Shown piece after piece: positions 8,614 through 21,292 of a DNA stretch of 64,000 bases. The stretch's first letter is position 1, and each line of letters opens with the position of its first letter. The translations under genes and the position numbers were made by a program. The notes beneath the pieces are model-generated. The model made no database searches. It saw nothing but the letters and a program-made list of their open reading frames with translations, and had not been told where the DNA came from. Source of the stretch: Lonsdalea populi (GTDB lineage: Bacteria > Pseudomonadota > Gammaproteobacteria > Enterobacterales > Enterobacteriaceae); contig NZ_CP065534.1 of the NCBI RefSeq assembly GCF_015999465.1, positions 3,472,001-3,536,000 on the forward strand, given 5' to 3'.

Positions 8614-10887
8614 TTAGGCGTCGCCGCTCTTATCCTCGGGGGCCGGCGGAGATACCACTTCTACCCGATCCACCCGTTGCAGGCCGCGCGGCAACAGCGT
8701 GCCTTTACGGCCGCGTTCCGCACGGAATTTCTGCAAATCTTCCGGCCGCAGGGTCAGCTTGCGTTTACCCACATACAGCGTCACGGAGGACTTCGACGTG
8801 ATGATAAACAGCCAGCCGATCTTGTCTTCGCCGCTGGCCGCCTGAGCGGCAGGGATGGAGACGATTTTGTTGCCCTTTCCTTTCGATAACTGCGGCAGGT
8901 CCGTCACAGGGAAGAGCAGCATTCGCCCGGCGGCGGTGATCGTCAACAACAAGTCGTCGTCGCTATGGACGCTCAGCGGCGGCATGACCTTCGCGTTGTT
9001 CGGCAGCGTCAGCACGCTTTTCCCAACGCGGTTGCGCGCCACCAGATCGCTGAAGGTGCAAATAAAGCCGTAGCCGGCGTCGGAAGAGAGCAGCAAGCGC
9101 TGGTCGTCCGCCGCCATCAGCACCTGTTCCACCGTCGCGCCCGGCGGCGGCGTCAGCTTGCCGGTCAGCGGCTCGCCCTGCCCTCTGGCCGATGGCAACG
9201 TCAGCGGGTCGAGCGCATAGCTGCGGCCGGTGGTGTCGATGAAGACCACGGGCTGGTTGCTCTTCCCGCGCGCAGCCGCCCGGAACGTATCGCCGGCGCG
9301 ATAGCTCAGCCCGGCAGGATCGATATCATGGCCTTTGGCACTGCGCACCCAGCCCATCTCAGACAGGACAATCGTCACCGGCTCGGACGGCAGCAGGTCG
9401 TGCTCATTCATCGCCTTCGCTTCGCCACGCTCGCGCAGCGGCGAACGGCGCTCGTCGCCGTACGCCTTGGCGTCGGCCTCGATCTCTTTTTTCAGCAGCG
9501 TGTTGAGTTTGCGCTCGGAGGCCAGCAGGGCCTGCAGCTGATCGCGCTCTTTCGCCAAGTCATCCTGCTCGCCGCGGATTTTCATTTCTTCCAGTTTGGC
9601 AAGGTGACGGAGTTTCAGTTCGAGAATCGCTTCCGCCTGCGTTTCGCTCAGGCTGAACTGCTTCATCAATACCGGCTTAGGTTCGTCTTCGGTGCGGATG
9701 ATGTGGATCACTTCGTCGATATTCAGGAACGCGACCAGAAGACCTTCCAAAATATGCAGGCGTTTAAGCACCTTCTCTAGCCGGTAGTCGAGCCGACGCC
9801 GGACGGTGGCGCGTCGGAAGACCAGCCATTCCGTCAGGATCTCGCGCAGCCCTTTCACGCTGGGCCGAGCATCCAGACCGATCATGTTCATGTTGATGCG
9901 GTAGCTTTTTTCCAGATCGGTGGTGGCGAACAGGTGGTTCATCACCATCTCCAGATCGATACGGTTCGAGCGGGGAACCAGCACCAGACGCGTCGGGTTT
10001 TCGTGGTCCGACTCATCCCGCAGATCTTCCAGCATCGGCAGCTTCTTGGCGCGCATCTGACTGGCAATCTGCTCCAGCACCTTGGCGCCGGACACCTGAT
10101 GGGGCAGCGCGGTGATTACGGCGGAGCCATCTTCTTTCTTCCACACGGCACGCATGCGGACGGAGCCGCGACCAGTCCGATACATCTTACGCAGCTCTTC
10201 GCGCGGCGTGATGATTTCCGCTTCGGTCGGGAAGTCCGGTCCCTGCACCCGCTCCAGCAGCTCCTCCAGCGTCGCGTCCGGATTGTCGATCAGCGCGACC
10301 GTGGCGGCGACGATTTCACGCACGTTGTGCGGCGGTATATCCGTCGCCATCCCGACGGCGATGCCGGTGGTACCGTTCAGCAGCACGTTCGGCAGCCGGG
10401 CCGGCAGCATTTTCGGCTCCTGCATCGTGCCGTCGAAGTTCGGCGTATAGTCCACCGTCCCCTGACCCAGCTCGCCCAGCAGCACTTCGGCGTATTTAGA
10501 CAGGCGGGATTCGGTGTAACGCATCGCGGCGAAGGACTTCGGATCGTCCGGCGCGCCCCAGTTTCCCTGACCGTCGACCAGCGGATAGCGATAGGAGAAC
10601 GGCTGGGCCATCAGCACCATCGCTTCATAACAGGCGCTGTCGCCGTGCGGATGGTATTTACCCAGCACGTCGCCGACGGTTCGAGCGGATTTCTTGAATT
10701 TGGCGCTGGCGTTCAATCCCAGCTCGGACATCGCATAGACGATGCGGCGCTGAACCGGCTTCAGGCCGTCGCCGATAAACGGCAGCGCCCTATCCATGAT
10801 GACGTACATGGAGTAGTTGAGATAGGCGTTCTCTGTAAACGTGTGCAGCGCAAGGCGTTCTGCGCCGTCATGAGTCAATTCACTCAT
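8614..10887 (-). CDS. parC: DNA topoisomerase IV subunit A
   Basis: A 757-residue type IIA topoisomerase subunit (752 in E. coli) that breaks and rejoins DNA to decatenate replicated chromosomes, acting with ParE. The active-site tyrosine is in [15 protein letters not shown]. The quinolone-resistance region reads [18 protein letters not shown], which keeps the wild-type Ser and Glu at the positions equivalent to Ser80 and Glu84. The C-terminal beta-pinwheel domain is complete. The ATG at 10887 gives [12 protein letters not shown]. parE lies about 1.8 kb away on the same strand, as in E. coli, separated by mdaB and a LysR gene. Confidence 0.97.
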   Translation of the reverse strand: MSELTHDGAERLALHTFTENAYLNYSMYVIMDRALPFIGDGLKPVQRRIVYAMSELGLNASAKFKKSARTVGDVLGKYHPHGDSACYEAMVLMAQPFSYRYPLVDGQGNWGAPDDPKSFAAMRYTESRLSKYAEVLLGELGQGTVDYTPNFDGTMQEPKMLPARLPNVLLNGTTGIAVGMATDIPPHNVREIVAATVALIDNPDATLEELLERVQGPDFPTEAEIITPREELRKMYRTGRGSVRMRAVWKKEDGSAVITALPHQVSGAKVLEQIASQMRAKKLPMLEDLRDESDHENPTRLVLVPRSNRIDLEMVMNHLFATTDLEKSYRINMNMIGLDARPSVKGLREILTEWLVFRRATVRRRLDYRLEKVLKRLHILEGLLVAFLNIDEVIHIIRTEDEPKPVLMKQFSLSETQAEAILELKLRHLAKLEEMKIRGEQDDLAKERDQLQALLASERKLNTLLKKEIEADAKAYGDERRSPLRERGEAKAMNEHDLLPSEPVTIVLSEMGWVRSAKGHDIDPAGLSYRAGDTFRAAARGKSNQPVVFIDTTGRSYALDPLTLPSARGQGEPLTGKLTPPPGATVEQVLMAADDQRLLLSSDAGYGFICTFSDLVARNRVGKSVLTLPNNAKVMPPLSVHSDDDLLLTITAAGRMLLFPVTDLPQLSKGKGNKIVSIPAAQAASGEDKIGWLFIITSKSSVTLYVGKRKLTLRPEDLQKFRAERGRKGTLLPRGLQRVDRVEVVSPPAPEDKSGDA

Positions 10888-11144
10888 TCATTGTCCTTAA
10901 ACCGTGGCGTTGGCTGTCCTAAACAGATCAACCCCGTCAGTGTGATAGAAACTGCCCGCGATAGTACCGCAACTTGTGGCTGACTGTCACAGTGCCCGGT
11001 ACGGCCGTTGCATCCGGGTATTGGCGTGTGATTATTGCTGTTTAGTCAAAAGTGTTGTGCGCTACCGCACATTTTTCTCCCCCACGCCGCTGAATACACT
11101 ACTCTTCTATTCATTAATGACTCATCGAAGGTGGGATAACGGCT

Positions 11145-11726
11145 ATGCACAACATTTTGCTTATCAATGCGGGAAAAGCTTTTGGCCATTCCAAAGGACG
11201 GCTGAACGACACGATGACAGACGTGGCGGCCAGTTTCCTGCGCGAAAAAGGCGATGATGTCCGCGTGACTAAGATAGACGATGGTTACGATATCCAGCAG
11301 GAAGTCCAAAATTACCTGTGGGCCGACACCATCATCTATCAGATGCCCGGCTGGTGGATGGGCGCGCCGTGGACGCTAAAAAAATATATCGACGAAGTCT
11401 TTACCGGGGGTCACGGCTCGCTGTATGCCAGCGACGGTCGCACCCGTTCCGACGACAGCAAAAAGTATGGCTCAGGCGGTTTGCTGCAAGGCAAAACCTA
11501 TATGCTGTCTCTGACCTGGAACGCGCCGTTGGAAGCGTTCACCGACAAAGACCAGTTCTTCCACGGCGTCGGCGTGGATGGCGTCTACCTGCCGTTCCAT
11601 AAAGCCAACGAGTTCATCGGACTGGCCGCCTTGCCGACGTTCATCTGCAACGACGTGATCAAGCAGCCCGACATCGACGGCGACATCGCCCGTTACCGCG
11701 AGCACTTGGGAAAAATCTTCGACTGA
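11145..11726 (+). CDS. mdaB: NADPH:quinone oxidoreductase MdaB
   Basis: A 193-residue flavodoxin-fold, FAD-dependent quinone reductase (modulator of drug activity B) that reduces quinones by two electrons in the cytoplasm. The N-terminal INAGKAFGHSKGRLNDT holds the FAD phosphate-binding loop. YQMPGWWMGAPWTLKKYIDE and the GGLLQGKTYMLSLTWNAP region are typical of the family. GGGATAACGG precedes the start. In E. coli the next gene is ygiN, a quinol monooxygenase; that gene is absent here and a LysR regulator stands in its place, convergent with mdaB. Confidence 0.94.
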   Translation: MHNILLINAGKAFGHSKGRLNDTMTDVAASFLREKGDDVRVTKIDDGYDIQQEVQNYLWADTIIYQMPGWWMGAPWTLKKYIDEVFTGGHGSLYASDGRTRSDDSKKYGSGGLLQGKTYMLSLTWNAPLEAFTDKDQFFHGVGVDGVYLPFHKANEFIGLAALPTFICNDVIKQPDIDGDIARYREHLGKIFD

Positions 11727-11761
11727 TCCTCATCGGCGCGGCCCTCGCTCCTGTGTCCAGG

Positions 11762-12658
11762 TTATAGCGGATGCTGCGCTATCTCTTCACTCAGAAAATC
11801 AAGAAAGCAGGCGATTCTCCCCGCCAACGGGTGCGCGCGGTAATACACGGCATTCACCGGCAGGCGCATATCAACGGTGTGCTCCGGCAGAATCTGCACC
11901 AATCGACCCGCCGCCACATCCTCGCAGGTCATAAAGTCCGACAGCCGGGTTATTCCCTCTCCCCGCAGCGCCAGCTGGCGCAGCATTTCCCCGTTAGACG
12001 CCGAAATGGTCGGCGTGATGGTGAAGAACTCTCCGCCCGCGTGCCGCAACGGCCACTGATTCAAGCTCTCTGATTGAGTGAAACCCAGCAGCGTGTGCTC
12101 ATTCAGCGCCTCTACTGAACACGGCGCGCCATGTCGCCGTAAATAGTCCGGGCTGGCCAGGACGCTCACCTGACTGGCGCCGAGCGATCGGGCGTGAATC
12201 GTCGAATCCCGCAGTACGCCGATGCGGATGGCGATATCGGTATGCTGTTCGAGCAGATCGATAAAGACATCATCCGTATTCAACTCCAGGACGATGTGCG
12301 GATAACGGCGGCGAAATTCGGGAATGAGGGGGACGATGACGTGCTGCATAAAGGTTGTCGCGGCATTGATCCGCAGACGCCCACAGGGCTGCTCGCGAGA
12401 TAGAGCCAGTTGCTCTTCCGCCTGCTCTACCGCCTGAATGACGCCGCGGGCATGCACTAAAAACAGCTGCCCTTCTTCGGACAAGACCAGCCGACGCGTC
12501 GTGCGGTGCAGCAGCGTGACGCCGAGTTTGTTCTCCAGCCGGCTTAACGCCCGGCTGATGCCGGAGGTGGTTTGAGCCAGTTGGTCGGCGGCGGCGGTGA
12601 AGGAACCGCTGTCCGCCACCACGACGAACGCCTGCATTTCTTCCAGCGTGACTTTCAT
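11762..12658 (-). CDS. LysR-family transcriptional regulator
   Basis: A 298-residue LysR-type regulator. Residues 1-60 are the winged helix-turn-helix (SFTAAADQLAQTTSGISRAL is the recognition helix region). Residues about 90-295 are the periplasmic-binding-protein-like effector domain, starting GRLRINAATTFMQHVIVPL. It belongs to the CrgA/AaeR-like group that often controls quinone or aromatic-stress genes. It lies between mdaB (convergent) and parE (same strand, 22 bases from its stop to the LysR start), the place that ygiN occupies in E. coli. A role in mdaB control is possible but there is no direct sequence evidence, and the usual divergent target is missing. Confidence 0.85.
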   Translation of the reverse strand: MKVTLEEMQAFVVVADSGSFTAAADQLAQTTSGISRALSRLENKLGVTLLHRTTRRLVLSEEGQLFLVHARGVIQAVEQAEEQLALSREQPCGRLRINAATTFMQHVIVPLIPEFRRRYPHIVLELNTDDVFIDLLEQHTDIAIRIGVLRDSTIHARSLGASQVSVLASPDYLRRHGAPCSVEALNEHTLLGFTQSESLNQWPLRHAGGEFFTITPTISASNGEMLRQLALRGEGITRLSDFMTCEDVAAGRLVQILPEHTVDMRLPVNAVYYRAHPLAGRIACFLDFLSEEIAQHPL

Positions 12659-12680
12659 CGGAGTACCATTGCGTTAGCCG

Positions 12681-14588
<1,908 letters not shown>

Positions 14589-14691
14589 TTAAGTCGTTGT
14601 TTGAATGATATGACGTCGTACAACCGGCACTCGGATGACGGGCCCCCTGCGCTGTGGCTCCGGCCCGTTCACGCCATTGACATCATGGCAG

Positions 14692-15273
14692 TCAGCGCCT
14701 GGTCAGCCCCAGAAAATCAACGATAGGCGCAAAAAAGTGCTCAAATCCTATAAACGCGTGGTTACCGCCGGACTCCACCGTCTGACGACAGGCGGTGTAA
14801 TAGGCCACGGCCTGCCGGTAGTCCAGACGTTCATCGCCGGTTTGCAGCAGGCACCACAGCAGATCCGGGGATTCCAGCGGTTCGACCTGCATAGTTTTAA
14901 GATCGTAAACGTGCCGAGACTCTAGCACATATTGCTCGCCGGTGTAGGGATTGTGCTGAGGCCCCAAATGGTCGAGCAACAGCTCGAACGGCCTGACGGC
15001 GGGGTTCACCACCACCGCGGGCAGCAGGAAGCATTGGGACAGCCAGGTGGCGTAATATCCCCCCAACGAGGAGCCCACGATGCCCAGCGGCCGGCCGGCG
15101 CGCTCCATGACCAGACTCTCCATCAGCTCTGCCGCTTCCGCCGGGTAGGCAGGCAGTTGGGGAACAATCATGTCGATGTCGGGATGATGTTCGGACAGCC
15201 ACCGACCTAACGCCGTTGCCTTTGCCGAATGGGGCGAACTATTGAACCCATGAAGGTAAAGCAAGGTAGGCAT
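14692..15273 (-). CDS. yqiA: Esterase YqiA
   Basis: A 193-residue alpha/beta-hydrolase with carboxylesterase activity on short acyl esters in E. coli. The nucleophile elbow is [12 protein letters not shown] and the oxyanion region [12 protein letters not shown] is at the N-terminus. The catalytic His is probably in [13 protein letters not shown]. Its start codon overlaps the cpdA stop (TGATG), so translation is coupled to cpdA. The physiological substrate is not established. Confidence 0.93.
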   Translation of the reverse strand: MPTLLYLHGFNSSPHSAKATALGRWLSEHHPDIDMIVPQLPAYPAEAAELMESLVMERAGRPLGIVGSSLGGYYATWLSQCFLLPAVVVNPAVRPFELLLDHLGPQHNPYTGEQYVLESRHVYDLKTMQVEPLESPDLLWCLLQTGDERLDYRQAVAYYTACRQTVESGGNHAFIGFEHFFAPIVDFLGLTRR

Positions 15274-16100
15274 CAGTAACCGTCCGAGTCCATATCAGGC
15301 TGGAAGGCGTTGCCTTCCAGACGGACAACCTGCGTTTCGACGCCGCCATCCGGCAATAAGTCCAGATAACGCCAGCCGGGAGCGGCGTTGTCTATCGTGA
15401 AGTTGGTGCAATGCGGTTTGAACTGCACGCAGGTGGAGGGCGTCGCCAACAGTCGGCGGCCGTGCCAGTCCAGATCCAGTTCCTGATGAATATGCCCGCA
15501 GAGCACCGTGTTGACGAGGGGATAGCGGGACAGCACGTCATCCAGACTGTGCGCGTTGCGCAGGCTGTGTTGATCGAGCCAGGTGCAGCCCGAGGGCAAA
15601 GGGTGATGGTGCAACATCAGCAGGGTAAAGCGTTCGGGATGGCCGCTCAGTATCCGCTCCAGCCACTCCAGTTGATACTCGCTCAGCTCGCCATGCGGTA
15701 CGCCGAACACCTGGCTGTCCAGCAAGATAACCTGCCAGCTCTCCCCCAGCAGCACGTGTTTGGACGGCGCGATGCCGGCCAGCGCCAGCGCATCCACCAT
15801 CGCCGGTTGGAAGTCGTGATTGCCGGGCAGCCAGACGCAGGGAGCGTTGAAGCGGCGGATCCCCTCGGCGAAGTGTTCATACGCCGCCAGCGACTGGTCC
15901 TGCGCCAAATCGCCCGTGGCGGTGATCAGGTCGAAGTCGTGTTGCCGTGCGGCGATAGCCTCCAGCACCGCGTGATAACTGTGATAGGTATCCACGCCAA
16001 GCAGAGTTTCCTGCTTGCCAGCAAACAGGTGGGTATCTGTTATCTGTAAAATCCTGATTCTGGCCCCACGCGCCACAGGAAGTGTCAACAGGCTTTCCAA
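15273..16100 (-). CDS. cpdA: 3',5'-cyclic-AMP phosphodiesterase CpdA
   Basis: A 275-residue metallophosphoesterase that hydrolyses cAMP to AMP and thereby tunes CRP control. The calcineurin-like metal motifs are all visible: [31 protein letters not shown] and CGHIHQE. Length equals E. coli. It is coupled to yqiA by a one-base overlap and preceded by yqiB after 27 bases, so nudF-yqiB-cpdA-yqiA is probably one operon. Confidence 0.96.
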   Translation of the reverse strand: MESLLTLPVARGARIRILQITDTHLFAGKQETLLGVDTYHSYHAVLEAIAARQHDFDLITATGDLAQDQSLAAYEHFAEGIRRFNAPCVWLPGNHDFQPAMVDALALAGIAPSKHVLLGESWQVILLDSQVFGVPHGELSEYQLEWLERILSGHPERFTLLMLHHHPLPSGCTWLDQHSLRNAHSLDDVLSRYPLVNTVLCGHIHQELDLDWHGRRLLATPSTCVQFKPHCTNFTIDNAAPGWRYLDLLPDGGVETQVVRLEGNAFQPDMDSDGY

Positions 16101-16127
16101 ATGGTGTCCTTGGTCTGTGAAATCTGT

Positions 16128-16553
16128 CTAATAAACCGGAACCGACATCGAACCATACGCTAAACAGTATTTTAGCCAATCAGCGAGGAACTGATTGATT
16201 TGATGCTTTTCGTCACGTTGGTGTAGCTTTTTATTGGGATAATCATAACGTGCCTTAAAGCGAAAGATCTGCTGACTGGAACACACTTCCGCGACCATTG
16301 CATCGTGATAAAGCCGCACAACCAGCGTCGGCAGGCTCCAGTAGCTTACCGCTGGCGCAATCTGCTGGATCTCCACCAGCGAGGTGTAGCGGGTAGACTC
16401 AAGAATCGTTAAACGATAGCGAGCCTGCTGCACGTGATACTCCACTTTTTCACCCACTTCATCCTGACGCGGCAGCAGACGGCGCAACTGCGCGAAGTTC
16501 ATTTCGCACAGCCGCATCATTTCGGGAAAGTCGGGAGTATAACGTTTCATCAA
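16128..16553 (-). CDS. yqiB: DUF1249 family protein YqiB
   Basis: A 141-residue soluble protein of family DUF1249, very close in sequence and length to E. coli YqiB (140). It begins [28 protein letters not shown] and has no transmembrane segment. Its biochemical role is not known. It starts one base after the nudF stop codon and precedes cpdA, the conserved enterobacterial order. Confidence 0.92.
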   Translation of the reverse strand: MMKRYTPDFPEMMRLCEMNFAQLRRLLPRQDEVGEKVEYHVQQARYRLTILESTRYTSLVEIQQIAPAVSYWSLPTLVVRLYHDAMVAEVCSSQQIFRFKARYDYPNKKLHQRDEKHQINQFLADWLKYCLAYGSMSVPVY

Positions 16554-16554
16554 C

Positions 16555-17187
16555 TCAGTCCACCCACTCAGTTTTCAGTTTTTCATGGTGCAATGCCAGC
16601 CATTGCAAGGCAATGACAGAGGCTGCGTTATCAATCACACCCTCTTCGACCCAGCGATAGCTCTGTTCACGGCTGACCACCTGAACGCGAATATCTTCGT
16701 TTTCCTCAGCCAGCCCATGCACGCCCTGTGCGGTACGAGTATCCACTTCCCCGACCATAATGGTCAGGCGCTCGCTCGTGCCACCCGGACTCGCCAGGTA
16801 GCTGAGCACCTCGCGGCAACGCCCTACCGTCAGACCCGCTTCTTCCTGAGCTTCGCGCCGCGCAACGTCTTCATGGCTTTCGCCGGGATCAATAATGCCT
16901 GCGACCAGCTCAAACAGCCACGGCGAATCACTGGTATCGTAGGCGGCAATGCGAATCTGTTCAATCAACACCACCTCGTCGCGCACCGGGTCATACGGCA
17001 GCAAGACGACGGCATGGCCGCGTTCGAGAATCTCACGGCTGACCTCGCCGCTCATGCCCCCCTTGAACAGGCGGTGACGGTAACGGTAGCGGTCCAGCGA
17101 AAAAAAACCTTTATACAGCGTTTCACGTGCAATAATTTCAACATCGTCTTTGTTAAAGGTGAAGGGCCGAGTCTTTGAAGACGCCAT
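16555..17187 (-). CDS. nudF: ADP-ribose diphosphatase NudF
   Basis: A 210-residue Nudix hydrolase that cleaves ADP-ribose to AMP and ribose 5-phosphate. The Nudix box [18 protein letters not shown], with its REXXEE core, is intact near residue 105, preceded by the ADP-ribose-binding loop [13 protein letters not shown]. It is first in the nudF-yqiB-cpdA-yqiA series and is divergent from tolC. The cytoplasmic product links to the ADP-ribosyl chemistry of the yegU-type cassette only by theme, not by position. Confidence 0.95.
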   Translation of the reverse strand: MASSKTRPFTFNKDDVEIIARETLYKGFFSLDRYRYRHRLFKGGMSGEVSREILERGHAVVLLPYDPVRDEVVLIEQIRIAAYDTSDSPWLFELVAGIIDPGESHEDVARREAQEEAGLTVGRCREVLSYLASPGGTSERLTIMVGEVDTRTAQGVHGLAEENEDIRVQVVSREQSYRWVEEGVIDNAASVIALQWLALHHEKLKTEWVD

Positions 17188-17548
17188 CTTTGTACTCCTG
17201 TGATATGTCTCGTCATCTCAGTGTATATTGCTGCTGGGGATGCTGGCCGGAGTACCCGTCGATTGAAGCGATATTGACCCGAACCTGACGTCAGACGTTG
17301 CCGTCACGACAGAGCGAAACCGTCAAAAACGGAGAATTTATGCCCACGGCCTTTTGACCGTACCGGACGCATCAACGGGAATTTTTCCCCACTTTGCGGC
17401 AGTCGATAAAATACGTCAGGGCGCGGATGTCGCCTCAGGATGGCACATTCAGCCACCTCATCTTATTGTAAGATTCTGCTAGAATCGGCAACTAATCGTC
17501 CCCAGATGGCGCTACCATAGCAACTTTGCTGCACAACAAGGAATGCAA
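17188..17548. other. nudF-tolC divergent intergenic region
   Basis: This stretch of 361 bases carries the outward promoters of nudF and tolC. TAGAAT at 17480-17485 resembles a -10 for tolC, but I see no good -35 at proper distance. A 16-base sequence at 17355-17370 recurs between ptsN and rapZ (see the repeat entries). AAGGA at 17538-17542 is the tolC ribosome binding site. I see no coding sequence here. Confidence 0.6.
17355..17370 (+). repeat. 16-base dispersed repeat, copy 1
   Basis: TGACCGTACCGGACGC is identical here and at 60798-60813, both in intergenic DNA. The GC-rich core ACCGGACGC is of the kind that forms hairpins in short palindromic elements. At this copy there is no nearby complementary arm. 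Confidence 0.5.
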
Positions 17549-18937
17549 ATGAAGAAATTGCTCCCTCTTCTTATCGGCTTGGGTCTGAGCGGCTTCAGCT
17601 TTATGAGCCAGGCGGAAGATCTGCTACAGATTTATCAGCAGGCTAAAACGACAAACCCCGATTTACGCAGTTCTGCAGCGACTCGTGACGCCGCCTTTGA
17701 AAAAATCAACGAAGCGCGTTCTCCCTTGTTGCCGCAATTAGGTCTGGGTGCGGATTATACCTATACCAGCGGTTTCCGTGACAGCAAAGACGTGAATAAC
17801 AACGTGAAGAGCGCCTCGCTGCAACTGACCCAAACCCTGTTTGACATGTCCAAGTGGCGCGCGCTGACGCTGCAGGAAAAACAGGCCGGTATCGAAGACG
17901 TCACCTATCAAACAGCGCAGCAAACGCTGCTGCTGAATTCCGCCACCGCCTATTTTAACGTGCTGCGAGCGATTGATTCACTGTCTTACGTCACCGCCCA
18001 GAAAGCCTCTATTTATCGCGAACTGGATCAAACCACTCAGCGCTATAACGTCGGTCTGGTCGCCATCACCGACGTGCAGAATGCCCGTGCACAGTACGAC
18101 AGCGTGCTGGCGAGCGAGGTCACCGCCCGCAATGCGCTGGACAACTATATGGAAGTGCTGCGTCAGGTGACCGGCAACGTCTATCCTGAACTGGCCAGCG
18201 TGAATACCGCCAACTTCGCGGCTCAAAAACCCGAGCCTATCAATACGCTGATGAAAACGGCGGAAAGCCGCAACCTGAGCCTGTTGTCCTCCCGTTTGAG
18301 CCAGGATCTGGCTCGCGAGCAAATTCGTTCCTCGCAGACCGGTTATATGCCGACGTTGGATCTATCCGCCTCAACCGGCGTGAGCAACACCCGTTATTCC
18401 GGGTCTCGCTCAGCGGAAGGCAGCTTCAACGACAGCGATGTCGGGCAGAATCAGGTCGGCCTGAGTTTCTCCCTTCCGCTGTACAGCGGAGGAGCGACCA
18501 ACTCTCAGGTTAAACAAGCGCAGCATAACTATGTCGCCGCCAGCGAAAATCTGGAGAGCGCGCACCGCAGCATGGTTCAGACCCTGCGTTCGTCTTACAA
18601 CAACATCTCTGCGTCCATCAGCAGCATCGCCGCCTATAAGCAGGCCGTCGTTTCCGCGCAAAGTTCTTTAGACGCCATGGAAGCCGGTTATCAGGTAGGG
18701 ACGCGCACCATCGTTGACGTTCTGGATGCGACAACCACGCTGTATAACGCGAAACAGCAGCTATCCAGCGCACGTTACGACTATCTGATTAACCAGCTGA
18801 ACTTGAAATATGCGCTGGGAACGCTGAACGAAAACGATCTGCGCGCGCTGAACGCCACGTTGGGCAAACCGGTATCCACGACACCGGCGCCGACCGAGGA
18901 CGACAGCACCCGCACCGTTTTCGCGGCCGGTCACTGA
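17549..18937 (+). CDS. tolC: Outer membrane efflux channel TolC
   Basis: A 462-residue outer-membrane protein that forms the trimeric channel-tunnel of AcrAB-type efflux pumps and type I secretion systems. A Sec signal peptide (residues 1-22, cleaved after SQA) is followed by two structural repeats rich in alanine and glutamine coiled coil. EKINEARSPLLPQLGLGADY is the conserved N-terminal strand-helix region. The second ATG, at 17549, is preferred: it gives the E. coli N-terminus MKKLLP and lies 6 bases after AAGGA. A strong hairpin follows the gene. The C-terminal tail is shorter than in E. coli (493). Confidence 0.96.
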   Translation: MKKLLPLLIGLGLSGFSFMSQAEDLLQIYQQAKTTNPDLRSSAATRDAAFEKINEARSPLLPQLGLGADYTYTSGFRDSKDVNNNVKSASLQLTQTLFDMSKWRALTLQEKQAGIEDVTYQTAQQTLLLNSATAYFNVLRAIDSLSYVTAQKASIYRELDQTTQRYNVGLVAITDVQNARAQYDSVLASEVTARNALDNYMEVLRQVTGNVYPELASVNTANFAAQKPEPINTLMKTAESRNLSLLSSRLSQDLAREQIRSSQTGYMPTLDLSASTGVSNTRYSGSRSAEGSFNDSDVGQNQVGLSFSLPLYSGGATNSQVKQAQHNYVAASENLESAHRSMVQTLRSSYNNISASISSIAAYKQAVVSAQSSLDAMEAGYQVGTRTIVDVLDATTTLYNAKQQLSSARYDYLINQLNLKYALGTLNENDLRALNATLGKPVSTTPAPTEDDSTRTVFAAGH

Positions 18938-18960
18938 TCGCTTTTGGCAAATCCTGACAT

Positions 18961-18990
18961 GATACGGCGGGAGCGTGCTCCCGCCGTATC
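18961..18990 (+). terminator. Strong hairpin after tolC
   Basis: GATACGGCGGGAG pairs perfectly over 13 bases with CTCCCGCCGTATC around the loop CGTG. It lies 24 bases after the tolC stop. There is no T-run behind it, so it may work as a 3' end stabiliser or as a weak terminator. Confidence 0.6.
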
Positions 18991-19180
18991 AGTTAACGAT
19001 GGATCACTTCACGGCGAATTCTCTTCAATGCGAATGATCTTTACTGCGAATTGTATAGCTGCGTAAAAAAGCCCGCGCCCACTTGTGCTTGGCTTTTAAA
19101 ACCCAAGCCGTTCACCTATTCTACAAACCTTTACTGATATGTTGGGCAAGATGCCCTTTTCCTCGGGAAGACACCACACC

Positions 19181-19894
19181 ATGAAAAGAACACGCAACAT
19201 CAACTATGATCGCTTCCGTAAAAGTTGGCGCCGCTTTCCTTTGGCACCGCTGACGCTGGCCATGGGGTCCATCTTTATGCTGGCGGGCTGCGAAAAGACG
19301 GATGAAACCGTGTCCCTCTATCAGAACGCGGATGACTGTACTCGCGCCAACCCGTCCATGAAGGACCAGTGCACCACAACCTATAACAACGCACTGAAAG
19401 AAGCCGAGAAGACCGCCCCGAAATATCGGAGTCAGGAAGACTGCGTCGCTGAATTCGGCGAAGCGCAGTGTATTCAGACCCCCGCGACCACCGCATCGGC
19501 CCAAAACTCGCCGGCACAGGCCGGTATGACGGCGCAGCCGCAGGAAAGCGGCAGCTTCTGGATGCCGTTAATGGCGGGCTATATGATGGGCCGCATGATG
19601 GGCGGCGGCGGATATGCCCAGCAGCCGCTGTTCAGCCCGCGTTCGGCGGCTAGCCCGGCGAATGGTCAGTTCGTCGACGCGAGCGGCAAAAACTATGGCA
19701 GCGCGGCAACCGGCCGCACCATCACCGTACCTAAAACCGCGATGACGCCGAAACCTGCGACCACGACCACAACCATGCGCGGCGGCTTCGGCGAGTCCAT
19801 CACCAGACAGCAACAGCAGTTGAGAAAAGAGCGAGATAACACCGCCTCCCGCTCAGGTTCAAGTTACCGCAGCCACAATTCTATGGGTGGGTAA
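19181..19894 (+). CDS. ygiB: DUF1190 lipoprotein-like protein YgiB
   Basis: A 237-residue protein like E. coli YgiB (223), family DUF1190. The N-terminus is basic, then hydrophobic, and ends in MLAGCEK, with a lipobox-like Cys at residue 37; a Cys-containing domain follows ([20 protein letters not shown]), then a glycine/methionine-rich segment [14 protein letters not shown] and a low-complexity tail. The ATG at 19181 is chosen because it matches E. coli (MKRT); upstream in-frame ATGs have no support. ygiC begins 12 bases downstream, so the two are cotranscribed. The function is unknown. Confidence 0.88.
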   Translation: MKRTRNINYDRFRKSWRRFPLAPLTLAMGSIFMLAGCEKTDETVSLYQNADDCTRANPSMKDQCTTTYNNALKEAEKTAPKYRSQEDCVAEFGEAQCIQTPATTASAQNSPAQAGMTAQPQESGSFWMPLMAGYMMGRMMGGGGYAQQPLFSPRSAASPANGQFVDASGKNYGSAATGRTITVPKTAMTPKPATTTTTMRGGFGESITRQQQQLRKERDNTASRSGSSYRSHNSMGG

Positions 19895-19906
19895 GGCTCA
19901 GACACA

Positions 19907-21067
19907 ATGGAAAGAATAGCGATAGCGGAACGCCCTGGCTGGCGTGAAAAAGCCACCGAGTTCGGCTTCAATTTTCACACGATGTACGACGAACCCTATT
20001 GGTGCGAAGAAGCTTACTATCGGTTCACACTGGCCCAGATCGAAGAGCTGGAGTCTACGACGGAAGAGCTTAACCAAATGTGCCTGCAGGTGGTGGATAA
20101 CGTCGTCAACAGCGAAGCGCTGCTGACCCAATTTCGAATCCCCAAGCACACCTGGGATTTCGTGCGTGAATCGTGGAAGAGCCAGCAGCCCGCGCTGTAT
20201 TCCCGGCTGGACTTGGCTTACGACGGCATCAATCCGGCGAAACTGTTGGAAAATAACGCCGACACGCCCACCTCGCTATTCGAGGCGGCATTCTTCCAAT
20301 GGGGATGGCTGGAAGATCAGATCAACGCTGGGAAACTGCCGCAGAACGCCGATCAGTACAACAGCATTCAGGAGCAACTGATTGAACGCTTCACCGCGCT
20401 GCGTCAGCAATATGGTTTCGGGATGCTGCACTTTACCTGCTGTCAGGACACCGAGGAAGATCGCGGCACCGTACAGTATTTGCAGGATTGCGCAGAGGAA
20501 GCCGGCATCACGACGGATTTTCTCTACATCGACGAAATCGGTCTGGGTGAACGCGGCCAGTTCACCGATCCCCAGGATCAGGTGATTAGCAACCTGTTCA
20601 AGCTCTACCCGTGGGAATTCATGCTGCGGGAAACGTTTTCCACCAAGCTGGCCGACGCGGGCGTGCGCTGGCTGGAGCCAGGTTGGAAGAGCATTATCTC
20701 CAACAAGGCGCTGCTGCCGCTGCTCTGGCAGATGTTCCCCAATCATCCGAACCTGCTTCCCGCCTACTTCGCGGAAGAGGAGCATCCGCTGATGGAGAAT
20801 TATGTCGTCAAACCGCTATTTTCACGTGAAGGCGCGAATATCGAGATCGTCCAGAACGGTCAGAAAATCGCCTCTGCCGACGGTCCTTACGGCGAAGAGG
20901 GAAAAATCGTGCAGCAGTACCATCCGCTGCCGAAATTTGGCGACAGCTATACGCTGATCGGCAGCTGGCTGGTCGGCGATAAAGCCTGCGGTATCGGTTT
21001 GCGAGAAGATACCTCGTTGATTACACAGGACTTATCTCGGTTCTATCCGCACATCATTCTGAATTGA
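19907..21067 (+). CDS. ygiC: ATP-grasp, glutathionylspermidine-synthase-like protein YgiC
   Basis: A 386-residue protein with the C-terminal ATP-grasp fold of glutathionylspermidine synthase (PF03738), lacking the amidase half of Gsp. The nucleotide and metal segments are visible around [17 protein letters not shown] and the C-terminal [22 protein letters not shown]. It is expected to form a peptide-like amide bond with ATP, but the substrate is unknown. It pairs with ygiB as in E. coli, where the pair lies next to tolC, which hints at a shared envelope or polyamine-related role. Confidence 0.9.
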   Translation: MERIAIAERPGWREKATEFGFNFHTMYDEPYWCEEAYYRFTLAQIEELESTTEELNQMCLQVVDNVVNSEALLTQFRIPKHTWDFVRESWKSQQPALYSRLDLAYDGINPAKLLENNADTPTSLFEAAFFQWGWLEDQINAGKLPQNADQYNSIQEQLIERFTALRQQYGFGMLHFTCCQDTEEDRGTVQYLQDCAEEAGITTDFLYIDEIGLGERGQFTDPQDQVISNLFKLYPWEFMLRETFSTKLADAGVRWLEPGWKSIISNKALLPLLWQMFPNHPNLLPAYFAEEEHPLMENYVVKPLFSREGANIEIVQNGQKIASADGPYGEEGKIVQQYHPLPKFGDSYTLIGSWLVGDKACGIGLREDTSLITQDLSRFYPHIILN

Positions 21068-21292
21068 CGCCACCGGCAGGCGGCGCCACGGCCCGCCGTC
21101 TGCGTCTTTGCTTTTCACTCTTCGTTTTTATACTCTCAACAAGAAATTCATTTTCTGCCTTTTATTCTCCCTTTGAAAACGTCTCTGTTTGATTAAATAT
21201 CGCATTCAGCCCCACTAAAAATCATTGATGGCCAGATTCATCTCGATAAGGGCTGCTTTATTTTTTGATGGAATTGAACACAAGGGACGATC

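Noticed and set aside
8965..10983. Long open frames antisense to parC
   Set aside because: Same compositional shadow effect; no ribosome binding site or recognisable domain.
11056..11071. TGTGCG-CTAC-CGCACA hairpin followed by TTTTTC upstream of mdaB
   Set aside because: It looks like a terminator, but no plus-strand gene ends there; more likely a chance dyad or an operator I cannot assign.
19067..19097. AAAAGCC/GGCTTTT stem upstream of ygiB
   Set aside because: The loop is 17 bases and the tail has few Ts; the tolC hairpin at 18961-18990 is the better terminator.
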